Of a DNA stretch of 28,837 bases, positions 21,195-28,674 are shown in pieces (position 1 is the stretch's first letter; every line of letters begins with the position of its first letter). The stretch spans positions 1 through 28,837 of the forward strand of contig CAZKTO010000034.1 in assembly GCA_964555685.1 (NCBI GenBank), read 5' to 3'. The DNA is from CAZKTO01 sp964555685 (GTDB taxonomy: Bacteria > Chloroflexota > Dehalococcoidia > SHYB01). The translations under genes and the position numbers were made by a program. The notes beneath the pieces are model-generated. The model was not told where the DNA came from and searched no databases. It saw only the letters and a list, made by a program, of their open reading frames with translations.

Positions 21195-21932
21195 GTGGCC
21201 CTCCTCCGCTCCCGACACCTCGCCGCCGTTGCCGTGCTCCTCCTCGTGGCAGCGGTGCCCCTGTTCCTCGTCACCACCAACCTGCGCATCGTGATCTTCA
21301 GCGGATGGCTCTACACCTCTGGCTTCGAGCGGTACGACGTGGCCGAGCGCTCCGGTATCGAGGCGCCAGAGCTCACGCGCGTCGCCAACGAGGTCAAGGG
21401 CTACTTCAAGGCGGGGTCCGACGAGCCGCTGAGCGTCCGCGCGACGGTCTACGGCGAGGAGCGCCCGCTCTTCAACCAGCGGGAGGTCGACCATATGGCC
21501 GACGTGAAGGGCCTGGTGCGCGGCCTGGCCTTCTGGCAGCGGGTGACGTTCCTCTACATCGCCGGGTTCGCCGCGCTGGGACTCACGCTATGGGGCCTGC
21601 GCGGCATGGCCCGCCGCCTGGCGACAGGGCTCCTGTGGGGCAGCGTGCTGACCTTTGTCCTCTTCGCCGTCGCCGGCCTGGGGTCGCTCGTCGCCTTCGA
21701 CGCGCTCTTCGACGGGTTCCATGCCCTGGGCTTCGACGCGGGCACCTGGCAGTTCGACCCCGAGAGCGAGTGGCTGGTGCGCATCTTCCCCGAGAACTTC
21801 TTCCTGATGGCAACCCTTATCGTGGCCGGGCTGACCCTCGGCCAGGCGGGCCTGACCGGCGGGGCCGTCGCCCTCTACCGCCGGCGTCGCCACCGCGCCC
21901 GCCGCACCTCCCCGGCCCCCGCCCCCACCTAG
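21195..21932 (+). CDS. DUF1461 (TIGR01906-type) integral membrane protein
   Basis: A 245-residue membrane protein of unknown function. A first transmembrane helix (AAVAVLLLVAAVPLFLVTTN) is followed by an extracytoplasmic domain with the family landmarks LYTSGFERYDVAERSGI and LFNQREVDHMADVKGLV. Three more hydrophobic helices come next, and the C-terminus is a basic, Pro-rich cytoplasmic tail. GTG 21195 is the only start before the first helix. It is divergent from mazG and convergent with the FmdB-type gene; a three-hairpin repeat element lies between those 3' ends. Confidence 0.82.
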   Translation: MALLRSRHLAAVAVLLLVAAVPLFLVTTNLRIVIFSGWLYTSGFERYDVAERSGIEAPELTRVANEVKGYFKAGSDEPLSVRATVYGEERPLFNQREVDHMADVKGLVRGLAFWQRVTFLYIAGFAALGLTLWGLRGMARRLATGLLWGSVLTFVLFAVAGLGSLVAFDALFDGFHALGFDAGTWQFDPESEWLVRIFPENFFLMATLIVAGLTLGQAGLTGGAVALYRRRRHRARRTSPAPAPT

Positions 21933-21956
21933 CTCCCTGCCCGCGAGATTCAGGCA

Positions 21957-22141
21957 TCGTCCTGGAGAGACCTTTCTTGCAAGAAAGGCTCTCTCCAGAC
22001 CTCTCCCAAAGAACTTTAGGCGTGGAATAGCGAGGGGGGTGGACTCCTTGGAGTCCACCCCCCTCGCTATTCCACCTCTAGAGTTTTCTGAAAGGGGCCT
22101 GGGGGAAGCTCTTTTGCAAAAGAGGTTCCCCCAGGGCAACG
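21957..22141. repeat. Three-hairpin palindromic element, complete copy
   Basis: Hairpin A (21962-21998) has outer arms CTGGAGAG/CTCTCCAG and inner arms CCTTTCTT/AAGAAAGG. A linker containing CCCAAAGAACTTTAGGC follows. Hairpin B (22022-22075) has perfect 26-bp arms with TT at the tip. A second linker (CTCTAGAGTTTTCTGAAAGG) leads to hairpin C (22098-22135), with outer arms CCTGGGGGAA/TTCCCCCAGG and inner arms CTCTTTT/AAAAGAG. The two linkers can also partly pair with each other, giving a large branched structure. It fills the gap between two convergent genes. A second copy begins at 28675. Confidence 0.9.
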
Positions 22142-22163
22142 GCTGGACCCTGCGGGCGGGGTG

Positions 22164-22388
22164 TTAGTTGAGGTGGCAGCCGCCGCCGCAGCAGGCGCTG
22201 GCGCCGGCGAGGACGGCCGGGTTGACGCACTGCTCCTGGGCGACGCCGACCATGGCGAAGGCCGAGAGGACCTTCTTGGCGCCGGCGTGGCCCTGGGGGC
22301 AGGTCTCCTCCGCCTTGACCGCGCTCATGGACCGGCGAACCTCGAAGGTATCGCCGCAGTCCACGCAGAGGTACTCATAGAGCGGCAT
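22164..22388 (-). CDS. FmdB-family putative regulatory zinc-ribbon protein
   Basis: A 74-residue protein. The N-terminus MPLYEYLCVDCGDTFEV is diagnostic of the FmdB/CxxC_CxxC_SSSS family. A second potential metal pair, CPQGH, replaces the more common CPxCG, so the site would be Cys3-His. The tail ends in a Cys-rich cluster (ACCGGGCHLN). ATG 22388 follows AGGAGG. FmdB was named from the formamidase operon, where it was proposed as a regulator; the molecular function of most members is unknown. Confidence 0.88.
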   Translation of the reverse strand: MPLYEYLCVDCGDTFEVRRSMSAVKAEETCPQGHAGAKKVLSAFAMVGVAQEQCVNPAVLAGASACCGGGCHLN

Positions 22389-22408
22389 ATCGATGCCTCC
22401 TGAGGTCG

Positions 22409-22437
22409 ATTCTACGGGAGGCCCCTGACCCGGTCAA
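22409..22437 (-). promoter_or_regulatory. Promoter of the FmdB-type gene
   Basis: The minus strand has TTGACC (22432-22437), a 17-bp spacer and TAGAAT (22409-22414), 20 bp before the start codon. This suggests the gene is transcribed on its own rather than from the hydrolase upstream. Confidence 0.65.
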
Positions 22438-22476
22438 GGCGCGTCCCGGCCGTCGCGCTCCGGGTCCGGCGAGCCG

Positions 22477-23217
22477 CTACCCCTTCAGGTACTTGGCGAA
22501 CCAGCCCAGCGTCCTGGCCCACGCGTCGTCGGCCGCGGCCTTATGGTAGCTGGGCCGGTCGTCGCAGTTGAACCCGTGGCCCGCACCGGGGTAGATCTTG
22601 AAGTCGTGGACCTTGCCCAGCTTGGTGAGCAGCGCGTCCACCTCCTTCACGTCAGCCGGGGGCGGGTTCTGGTCCGTCTCGCCGAAGTTCCCCAGGACCG
22701 GCGCCGTGAGCAGCGCCGCGTAGTCGTGGGGTGAGGCGGGCCGCTTGGCCGAGGTCTGGCGTGTGATGATGCCCCCGCTGTAGTAGACCGAGGCCGCCTT
22801 GACGTCGCGGTTCAGGCAGGCCGAGAGCCAGGAGAGGGTCCCGCCCATGCAGTAGCCGACGCAGCCGATCCTGTCGGCCTTCGCCTTCGGCAGCGTCTTC
22901 ACGAAGTCGATGGCGACGCGCGCGTCGGCGTTGGTCTGGACGTCGTACATGTTCTGCATGAGCGGAAGGACCTTCGGGATCTCGTTGTAGCCGACGACGG
23001 TGTTCTTCCCGCTCCGGTAGTACATGTCCGGCGAGATGGCCACATACCCCTCGCCGGCGAAGCGGTCGGCCACCTTCTTGATATGTCCGTTGACGCCGAA
23101 GGCCTCCATGTACACGATGACGACGGGGTACTTGCCAGCGGCCTTGGGCTCGGCCACGTAGATGCTCATCGGGGCGCCGTCCCCGGAGGCCTCGGCGGTC
23201 CTGGTGACGATCTCCAT
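22477..23217 (-). CDS. Dienelactone hydrolase family protein
   Basis: A 246-residue alpha/beta hydrolase. The DLH triad is visible: Cys123 in GCVGYCMGG, Asp182 in GETDQNPP and His214 in GAGHGFNC; Glu38 in YMEAFGVNG matches the residue that activates the Cys in DLH. Enzymes of this family open lactones such as dienelactone, but many members have other ester substrates. ATG 23217 follows AAGGAGG. A separate promoter for the downstream FmdB-type gene suggests they are independent. There is no signal peptide, so it is cytoplasmic. Confidence 0.9.
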   Translation of the reverse strand: MEIVTRTAEASGDGAPMSIYVAEPKAAGKYPVVIVYMEAFGVNGHIKKVADRFAGEGYVAISPDMYYRSGKNTVVGYNEIPKVLPLMQNMYDVQTNADARVAIDFVKTLPKAKADRIGCVGYCMGGTLSWLSACLNRDVKAASVYYSGGIITRQTSAKRPASPHDYAALLTAPVLGNFGETDQNPPPADVKEVDALLTKLGKVHDFKIYPGAGHGFNCDDRPSYHKAAADDAWARTLGWFAKYLKG

Positions 23218-23344
23218 GCATCCCTCCTTGTGCCCCGGCGCGTCCGCCTGAGGCAGACCTCAAGATTCGGCGGGCCTATGGTACACCACGGGGCAAGGAG
23301 AGGGAAGGCGGGTGTCTCCTGCCGGCCTGAGGCCGCTCACCCGT

Positions 23345-23374
23345 TTGACAGCGGGTTGCACAGCGGGCTACTAT
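23345..23374 (+). promoter_or_regulatory. Promoter of the phosphoesterase-MaoC operon
   Basis: TTGACA (23345-23350), an 18-bp spacer, then TACTAT (23369-23374). The leader would be about 110 bases. The rest of the gap 23218-23492 shows only a small TGAGG/CCTCA inverted repeat near 23250. Confidence 0.6.
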
Positions 23375-23492
23375 CACCTGTTTCGCATCGTTCGTGCCGG
23401 GGGAAGGGCCGCGCCCACCCTCCGGCCCGGAGAAGACGATGTCAGGCCCAGACCATTGTTGATTGCGACTCTGGAAAGGCAGCGACTCGCTC

Positions 23493-24221
23493 GTGAGCGT
23501 TGACCGGCCGCTCCTGCGGCTCATGCACACCGCCGACGTCCACCTCGGCGACGACTACGCTCCGGAGCGGCGCCTCCAGGGCTTCACGGCCGTCATCGAC
23601 GCGGCGCTCGCCCACGGCGCCCATGCCCTCCTCATCGTCGGCGACCTCTTTGATAGCGCCCGCGTGAAGCCCGCCTGCGTCACCCAGGCCATCGAGCAAC
23701 TGGCCCGCCTCTCCGCGCCGGTGATCATCACGCCCGGCAACCACGACGCCATCGATGCCGGCTCCGTCTACCATCGCGTCCCGCTGGCGGAGGCGGGCCG
23801 CCACGTCCACCTGCTGGACGACCCGCACGGCGGACACCTGGTCATGGACGACCTGCGCCTGGCCATCTGGTCCCGCGGCCTCGTCGACCATCACCCCGGG
23901 CACCGGCCCCTGGAGGGCTACCGCCTGGCGCGGGACGACTACTGGCAGGTGGTTCTGGCCCACGGCCACTTCGTCCCCCTCGAAGAGCGGTCCGACCGCT
24001 CCTCGCCCATCCTGCACGAGGAGATCGCCGGGCTGACCTGTCACTACCTGGCGCTGGGGCACTGGCACCGCTTCCTCGATTGCAGTGCCAACGGCGTCCC
24101 CGCCTTCTATCCGGGCTCCCCCTCAGAGCCCGGCGGCAGCTTCCCCAGCGCCAACCTGGTTACCCTGGACCCGGCGCAGGGGACACGCGTGGAGCGCGTC
24201 CCCCTCAGCGGTGCCGCGTGA
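23493..24221 (+). CDS. SbcD/Mre11-like metallophosphoesterase
   Basis: A 242-residue calcineurin-like phosphoesterase. All five metal motifs are present in order: TADVHLG (D-x-H), GDLFD, GNHD, AHGH and GHWH. This is the pattern of the DNA-repair exonuclease SbcD/YhaO/Mre11 branch. The protein is shorter than SbcD, lacking the C-terminal capping domain, and no SbcC ATPase gene is adjacent, so an exonuclease role is uncertain. GTG 23493 is chosen because the conserved domain starts a few residues later and GGAAAGG lies upstream, though at a long distance; TTG 23463 and ATG 23523 are alternatives. It overlaps the MaoC-like gene by GTGA. Confidence 0.88.
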   Translation: MSVDRPLLRLMHTADVHLGDDYAPERRLQGFTAVIDAALAHGAHALLIVGDLFDSARVKPACVTQAIEQLARLSAPVIITPGNHDAIDAGSVYHRVPLAEAGRHVHLLDDPHGGHLVMDDLRLAIWSRGLVDHHPGHRPLEGYRLARDDYWQVVLAHGHFVPLEERSDRSSPILHEEIAGLTCHYLALGHWHRFLDCSANGVPAFYPGSPSEPGGSFPSANLVTLDPAQGTRVERVPLSGAA

Positions 24222-25369
24222 CCGCCCTCGATTGGGAGAACGCCGCCGTCTCGCCGGAGGTCCTGGACTTCTACCGGCGGCACCTGGGCGTCGAGTACCG
24301 CTGCGAGGGCTGGATCACCGAGGCCACGGCCGACGCCATCCGCCACTTCGCCGAGGGCATCGGCGACGACAATCCACTCTATCTCGACCCGGCCTACGCG
24401 CGGTCGTCGCCTCACGGGGCCATCATCGCGCCGCCCACCTTTCCGGACGCCTTCGCCAACAGGGGGTTCCAGTCGGAAGACGGGTTCACCCGAGGGCCCA
24501 TTCAGGGCCTCTTCGGCCTCTGGGCCGGCGACCGGTGGGAGCTCGTTGAGCCGGTGCGGCTCGGTGACCGTCTGACGGCGGCCTTTCGCCTGGCCTCGCT
24601 CCGCCCGAGGCCCAGCAGGTTCGGGTATACCGCCTGGGAGCAGGTGGAGGAGTTCCGCTTCCACAACCAGCACGGGCGGCATGTGGCCACCTACCTCAAT
24701 ACCCGGTTCAACTACGAGCGAGCCCGGGCCCGCGGTCAAGGCAAGTACGACGACATGCAGCCCCATCGCTACACGGACGAGGAGCTCGCGGCGATCCAGC
24801 GGGCCTATGAGGAGGAGCCGGCGCGGCGTCGCGGGGCAAACCCACGCTATTGGGAGGACGTGCGCGCTGGGGAGGAGCTGCCACCCCTGGTCAAGGGCCC
24901 GCTCACGCTGACCCAGCTCATCGGCTTCGTGCTGGGCTGGGGCTCCGCCTATTGCGCCACGAACCGCCTCGCGCACCAGTTCGCCAAGCAGCGCCCCCAT
25001 GCCGTCCTTGTCAATCGCGCCATGAACGTGCCCGACAACGTCGAGGGGGCCCACTGGGACCTCTCCCTGGCCCAGCAGAGCGGCTTCCCCTACGCCTACG
25101 ACTTCGGCTGCATGCGCACGGCCTGGTTCGCCCACCTGCTCACCGATTGGCTAGGCGACCACGGCCGGATCACGCATCTGGAGACGCAGGTCCGCCGGCC
25201 CAACATCATCGGCGATACCCAGTGGGTCCACGGCCGCGTCAAAGCGCTGCGCCGGGAGGGCGCCCAGGGGCTCGCCGATATCGAGCTGTGGGCGACCAGC
25301 CAGCGCGGTGAGACGACCGCCGTCGGGGAGGCGACCGTCGCTCTGCCGGCGAAGGCCGATGCAGGGTAG
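24218..25369 (+). CDS. MaoC-like dehydratase, double hotdog protein
   Basis: A 383-residue protein with two hotdog-fold halves. The first (about 1-150) carries ATADAIRHFAEGIGDDNPLY and the hydratase loop SPHGAIIAPPTFP, characteristic of the N-terminal MaoC/FAS1-like dehydratase domain. The second (about 220-383) ends with HLETQVRRPNIIGDTQWVHG, typical of MaoC-like C-terminal halves. Such proteins hydrate enoyl-CoA or dehydrate hydroxyacyl-CoA or mesaconyl-type CoA esters; the specific substrate is unknown. GTG 24218 is set by its GTGA overlap with the phosphoesterase stop, implying translational coupling. Upstream in-frame codons would overlap that gene and look non-conserved. Confidence 0.85.
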   Translation: MTALDWENAAVSPEVLDFYRRHLGVEYRCEGWITEATADAIRHFAEGIGDDNPLYLDPAYARSSPHGAIIAPPTFPDAFANRGFQSEDGFTRGPIQGLFGLWAGDRWELVEPVRLGDRLTAAFRLASLRPRPSRFGYTAWEQVEEFRFHNQHGRHVATYLNTRFNYERARARGQGKYDDMQPHRYTDEELAAIQRAYEEEPARRRGANPRYWEDVRAGEELPPLVKGPLTLTQLIGFVLGWGSAYCATNRLAHQFAKQRPHAVLVNRAMNVPDNVEGAHWDLSLAQQSGFPYAYDFGCMRTAWFAHLLTDWLGDHGRITHLETQVRRPNIIGDTQWVHGRVKALRREGAQGLADIELWATSQRGETTAVGEATVALPAKADAG

Positions 25370-25387
25370 CCGGACCGCGGTCGAGAC

Positions 25388-26623
25388 CTAGCGCCTCTCC
25401 GCCCGCGACCCTGCCTGCCCCTGACCGGCCAGGGCGTCCCCATCGGCGGCCCGGTGGAACGGCGGCTGCGCCGCGCCCCAGTAGACCGTCCGGTGCGGGA
25501 ACGGGATCTCGATCCCCTCCTCATCGAAGGCCCGCTTGATGCGCAGCCGGAACTCGCCGGCCACATCCCACTGCTTGAGGGGCAGCGTCTGCCCCAGCAC
25601 GCGGATTATGACCGCCGAGTCGGCGAAGTCGTCCACCCGGAGGGCCCGGATGGGTTCCGTAATGAAGGGCGCCCATTTCGGGTCCCGCTGCATCTCCTCG
25701 CCGACGCGGTTGATGACCTGGAAGCAGCGGTCCAGGTCCTCCTTGTAGGCCACGGGGAGGTCGATCATGACCCGGGACTTGTCCTTGGTCAGATTCTTGA
25801 CCTTCCCCACCTCGCCGTTGGGGATGATGTGGACCGCGGCCTCCAGGTCTCGGAGGACCGTGCGCCGAAGGTTGATCTCCTCGACCATCCCGCCGTGGCC
25901 ATCGACCACGATGACGTCGCCGACGCGGTACTGGTCCTCCAGAAGAATGAAGACGCCCGCCAGCACGTCTTTGATCAGGCTCTGGGCCCCGAAGCCGATG
26001 GCAATGCCCACGACGCCCGCCGCTGTCAGGAGCGGAGCGATGGCCAGCCCCAGCTCGCTCATGACCATGATCACAGCCACAAGCACCAGGAAGATACGGA
26101 TGACGCCGACGAGGGCGCTCTCGAGGGTCGTCTGCCGCTTCTGGACCTCGTCACGCAGGGTGTCCGGACGGGCGCGGCCCGAGACGAAGCGCTCCACCGC
26201 ACGCGGGACGACGCGGCGCGCCGCCCGCATGAGGAGCCCCGTGGCGGCGATGATGAGCACGATCTTGAGGAACCGCTCGCGCACCCACTCGCCGACGCCG
26301 GCGCCGAAGTCCTTGAGCCACTCGCGCACGTCGGTCGTGTCGGCGCCGAGGACCTGCGCGACGCTGATGGCCGCGCCGGTGATGAGCATTGCGCTGACGA
26401 TCGCCGAGCAGGTGTAGGCGAAGGGCTTGTGCAGGGCGGAGAGGTCCGCGGGGATGACGTCGTCGAGCTTGACCATCACCCAGCGGAAGAGGCGCCGGAG
26501 GTAGGTCCACGTGATAAAGAGGGCGCCGACGGTGAGGGCGCCGGTCAGGCTCAGCCAGGCGAGGTTATCGCTGGCCTCGTCCGCGATGGCGGCGCTGGCG
26601 CTCAGCAGGAGTTCCCAAGACAT
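25388..26623 (-). CDS. MscS-family mechanosensitive ion channel
   Basis: A 411-residue membrane protein. Three to four hydrophobic helices in the first 200 residues precede the pore helix and beta domain signature GVVGIAIGFGAQSLIKDVLA, then GVFILLEDQYRVGDVIVVDG and HIIPNGEVGKVKNLTK, all core MscS features. The cytoplasmic vestibule domain follows, ending FDEEGIEIPFPHRTVYWG. It releases solutes under osmotic downshock. ATG 26623 follows GAGGAG. The last 30 residues are a low-complexity polar tail not shared by the family. It converges on the MaoC-like gene with 18 bp between stops. Confidence 0.92.
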   Translation of the reverse strand: MSWELLLSASAAIADEASDNLAWLSLTGALTVGALFITWTYLRRLFRWVMVKLDDVIPADLSALHKPFAYTCSAIVSAMLITGAAISVAQVLGADTTDVREWLKDFGAGVGEWVRERFLKIVLIIAATGLLMRAARRVVPRAVERFVSGRARPDTLRDEVQKRQTTLESALVGVIRIFLVLVAVIMVMSELGLAIAPLLTAAGVVGIAIGFGAQSLIKDVLAGVFILLEDQYRVGDVIVVDGHGGMVEEINLRRTVLRDLEAAVHIIPNGEVGKVKNLTKDKSRVMIDLPVAYKEDLDRCFQVINRVGEEMQRDPKWAPFITEPIRALRVDDFADSAVIIRVLGQTLPLKQWDVAGEFRLRIKRAFDEEGIEIPFPHRTVYWGAAQPPFHRAADGDALAGQGQAGSRAERR

Positions 26624-26691
26624 GGCGCGGCTCCTCGATAAGGGTTCGCGCGGGGTCGGCCGGCGACGAACGCCCCCGGGCTCCGCAATAG

Positions 26692-26723
26692 CATACCGGG
26701 TGGGGATAGCCCCACCCGGTATG
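26692..26723. terminator. Perfect 14-bp hairpin downstream of the ABC binding protein gene
   Basis: CATACCGGGTGGGG (26692-26705) and CCCCACCCGGTATG (26710-26723) pair perfectly around ATAG. It lies 54 bp after the stop of the minus-strand gene at 26777, so it may end that transcript. Neither side has a T-run, so it would not be a classical intrinsic terminator. Confidence 0.5.
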
Positions 26724-26776
26724 GCATCAATGCCCCGGCAAGCGGCGGGGAGGACGCCGGGCGCCCCCGGCTTCGG

Positions 26777-28528
26777 CTACCGGTCCAGCCAGATGCGCTC
26801 CAGGCGCCCGCTGAGGTCGATGCTCATCACAGCGCGGAAGTAGCCCTTGACGTAGCCCCGCGGGCCCTGCGCCCGCCCGGTGTATGGCAACGGGATGAGC
26901 ACGGCCCAATCAATCAGCTTCCGCTGGAGCTCCTTCGCCTGGGCCAGGCGCTTCGCCGGGTCCAGCTCCAGGTCCAGGTCTGCGAAGCGCTTGTCTATGT
27001 CGGGGTCGGCCCACTTGGCATAGTTGTTGGGGTCAGTGGAGATGACCAGTCTCGCCCCGAACTGGTTCGGGTCATCCAAGGACGGAGCAGGCTGCTCGTA
27101 GGAGAGGCTGAACGCGCCCGCCCGCCGGGCCGTCGTCAGGTCGGCGCCCGCGGGCACGATCTTCAACGTGGGCTTGAAGCCGAGGGCGCGGAGGCCGGCG
27201 TCCAGCAGCGTCATGTCCGTCTGGAAGTGGCTGGGGCCCAAGATCTCCATCGCCACCTCGGCGGGGTTGATGCCGGCGTCGGCCAGCAGCTTCCTGGCCT
27301 GCGCCACGTCGGCGGCGCGGTCCTCACGCCAGCCTGGGATCTGGAGCATCTCCGCCCGCGTCAGGCCCCATTGGCCGCCCACCTCGGGCGGGAAGAACGG
27401 GGCGCCAGGGAAGTGGCTGAAGCCCTCTTGCAGGGCCTGGCCGAAGACCCGGCGGTCTAAACCGATCGAGAGGGCCTGGCGGAGACGCTGGTCCGTGTAC
27501 GGCGCCTTCTGGACGACGTACAGGTACCCGGGCGCCCAGAACTCAAACAGCTGGAGATCCCGGAGCTCGGCCTGGAGGGCCTTCTTGTTGGCCGTCTGAA
27601 AGTCCGTATCGAAGCCGCACCCGCAGTCGAGACGGCCCGTGCGGAACGCGGCCAGCGCCGGCTCCACACCCAGGATGTTGTATTTCACAACGTCGAGGTA
27701 TGGCAGAGGCTGGCCGAACTGGTCGCGTTTGAAGTAGGCCGGGTTGCGCTCGTACTCGACGGCGATGCTGCGGTCCAAGGACTTGAGCTTGAACGGCCCC
27801 GTCCCGATCATCGTCTTCTCCCACGCAGCCATGTCCGTGATGTGGGCGGGATAGGCCAGCACGTGGGGCGTGGCGAGGCCAGGCAGGAACGACGCGCTGG
27901 GCCGATCGAGCGTAACCTTGACCGTGGAGGCGTCGGGCGCCTCGATGGCGGTGACGCGGCGAGTGAACTGGGCGTTCCAGGTGCGGGTCGCGCTCGGGGG
28001 CTTCCAAGCGGCGTTCAGGTTGTAGACCGCGTCCGCCGACGTAAAGGGCTTGCCGTCGTGCCACTGCACGCCCTGCTGGAGCCGGAAGGTGTAGACCTTG
28101 CCGTCCTGGCTGATCTCCCAGCTTGTGGCCAGGTCGCCCACGATCTTGGAGACATCGCGCAAGTCCAGATACACGAAGCTGTTCAGGACATTGGCCACGT
28201 GGATAAAGCTGAACGCCCCCCGGACGTCATAGGTGTCCAGCGAGGGGAAGATAGCAGCCAGGCGAGCCTGCAGGATGCCGCCCCGCTTGGGGACAACCGG
28301 CGTCGGTGTTGGCGTGGGGGCGCGAGTGGGTGTGGGGGCGGGGGTCGGGGTGGGCGCGGGCGTCAGCGTGGGTGTAGGCGCGAGCCGCGTCGCCGTCGGG
28401 GCTTGGGTAGGCGTGGGCTGTGGAGTCGGCGTCGCCTCCTCTTCGCCGCCGCACGCGGCCACGACCAGGGCGGCCACGGTCACCAGGGCGGCGAGGGAAA
28501 ACCAGCGGCGGAGGGCGTTCGAGGACAT
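26777..28528 (-). CDS. ABC transporter substrate-binding lipoprotein (peptide/SBP_bac_5 family)
   Basis: A 583-residue secreted lipoprotein. The signal peptide (1-25) ends in a lipobox, LVVAAC, with Cys26 as the lipidation site. A Thr-Pro-rich spacer (about 34-78) tethers the binding domain away from the membrane, a style common in Chloroflexota. The rest is the dipeptide/oligopeptide/nickel-binding fold: FRLQQGVQWHDGKPFTSADA, GTGPFKLKSLD, LRQALSIGLDRRVFGQAL and DLELDPAKRLAQAKELQRKL. ATG 28528 is preceded by AAGGAGG and lies downstream of the predicted promoter start, which excludes the in-frame ATG at 28624. No permease or ATPase genes are adjacent here; they may lie elsewhere. The ligand is unknown. 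Confidence 0.93.
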   Translation of the reverse strand: MSSNALRRWFSLAALVTVAALVVAACGGEEEATPTPQPTPTQAPTATRLAPTPTLTPAPTPTPAPTPTRAPTPTPTPVVPKRGGILQARLAAIFPSLDTYDVRGAFSFIHVANVLNSFVYLDLRDVSKIVGDLATSWEISQDGKVYTFRLQQGVQWHDGKPFTSADAVYNLNAAWKPPSATRTWNAQFTRRVTAIEAPDASTVKVTLDRPSASFLPGLATPHVLAYPAHITDMAAWEKTMIGTGPFKLKSLDRSIAVEYERNPAYFKRDQFGQPLPYLDVVKYNILGVEPALAAFRTGRLDCGCGFDTDFQTANKKALQAELRDLQLFEFWAPGYLYVVQKAPYTDQRLRQALSIGLDRRVFGQALQEGFSHFPGAPFFPPEVGGQWGLTRAEMLQIPGWREDRAADVAQARKLLADAGINPAEVAMEILGPSHFQTDMTLLDAGLRALGFKPTLKIVPAGADLTTARRAGAFSLSYEQPAPSLDDPNQFGARLVISTDPNNYAKWADPDIDKRFADLDLELDPAKRLAQAKELQRKLIDWAVLIPLPYTGRAQGPRGYVKGYFRAVMSIDLSGRLERIWLDR

Positions 28529-28614
28529 CGGCGGCCTCCTTGCGGCGGCTGGGCGGGCTTCGGCGGCCCGGCCAGGGACACGGCCCTCGGAAGGCCGGGC
28601 CCAGGGCTTGCTGG

Positions 28615-28643
28615 AAGATAGCACCGCCCTCCGACCCTGTCAA
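28615..28643 (-). promoter_or_regulatory. Promoter of the ABC binding lipoprotein gene
   Basis: The minus strand has TTGACA (28638-28643), exactly 17 bp, then TATCTT (28615-28620). Transcription would begin near 28608, about 80 bases before the start codon. Confidence 0.7.
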
Positions 28644-28674
28644 CGGCCTTCAGCCCTCGCCCAGGGTCGTTCGG

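Noticed and set aside
28283..28436. Tandem GT/GGC-rich repeats that look like a short repeat array or minisatellite
   Set aside because: They encode the Thr-Pro linker of the lipoprotein. The repetition is at codon level within an intact gene, and there are no CRISPR-like spacers.
28529..28624. Upstream start (ATG 28624) for the ABC lipoprotein
   Set aside because: It lies upstream of the predicted transcription start, has no ribosome-binding site and would bury the lipoprotein signal peptide. ATG 28528 has AAGGAGG.
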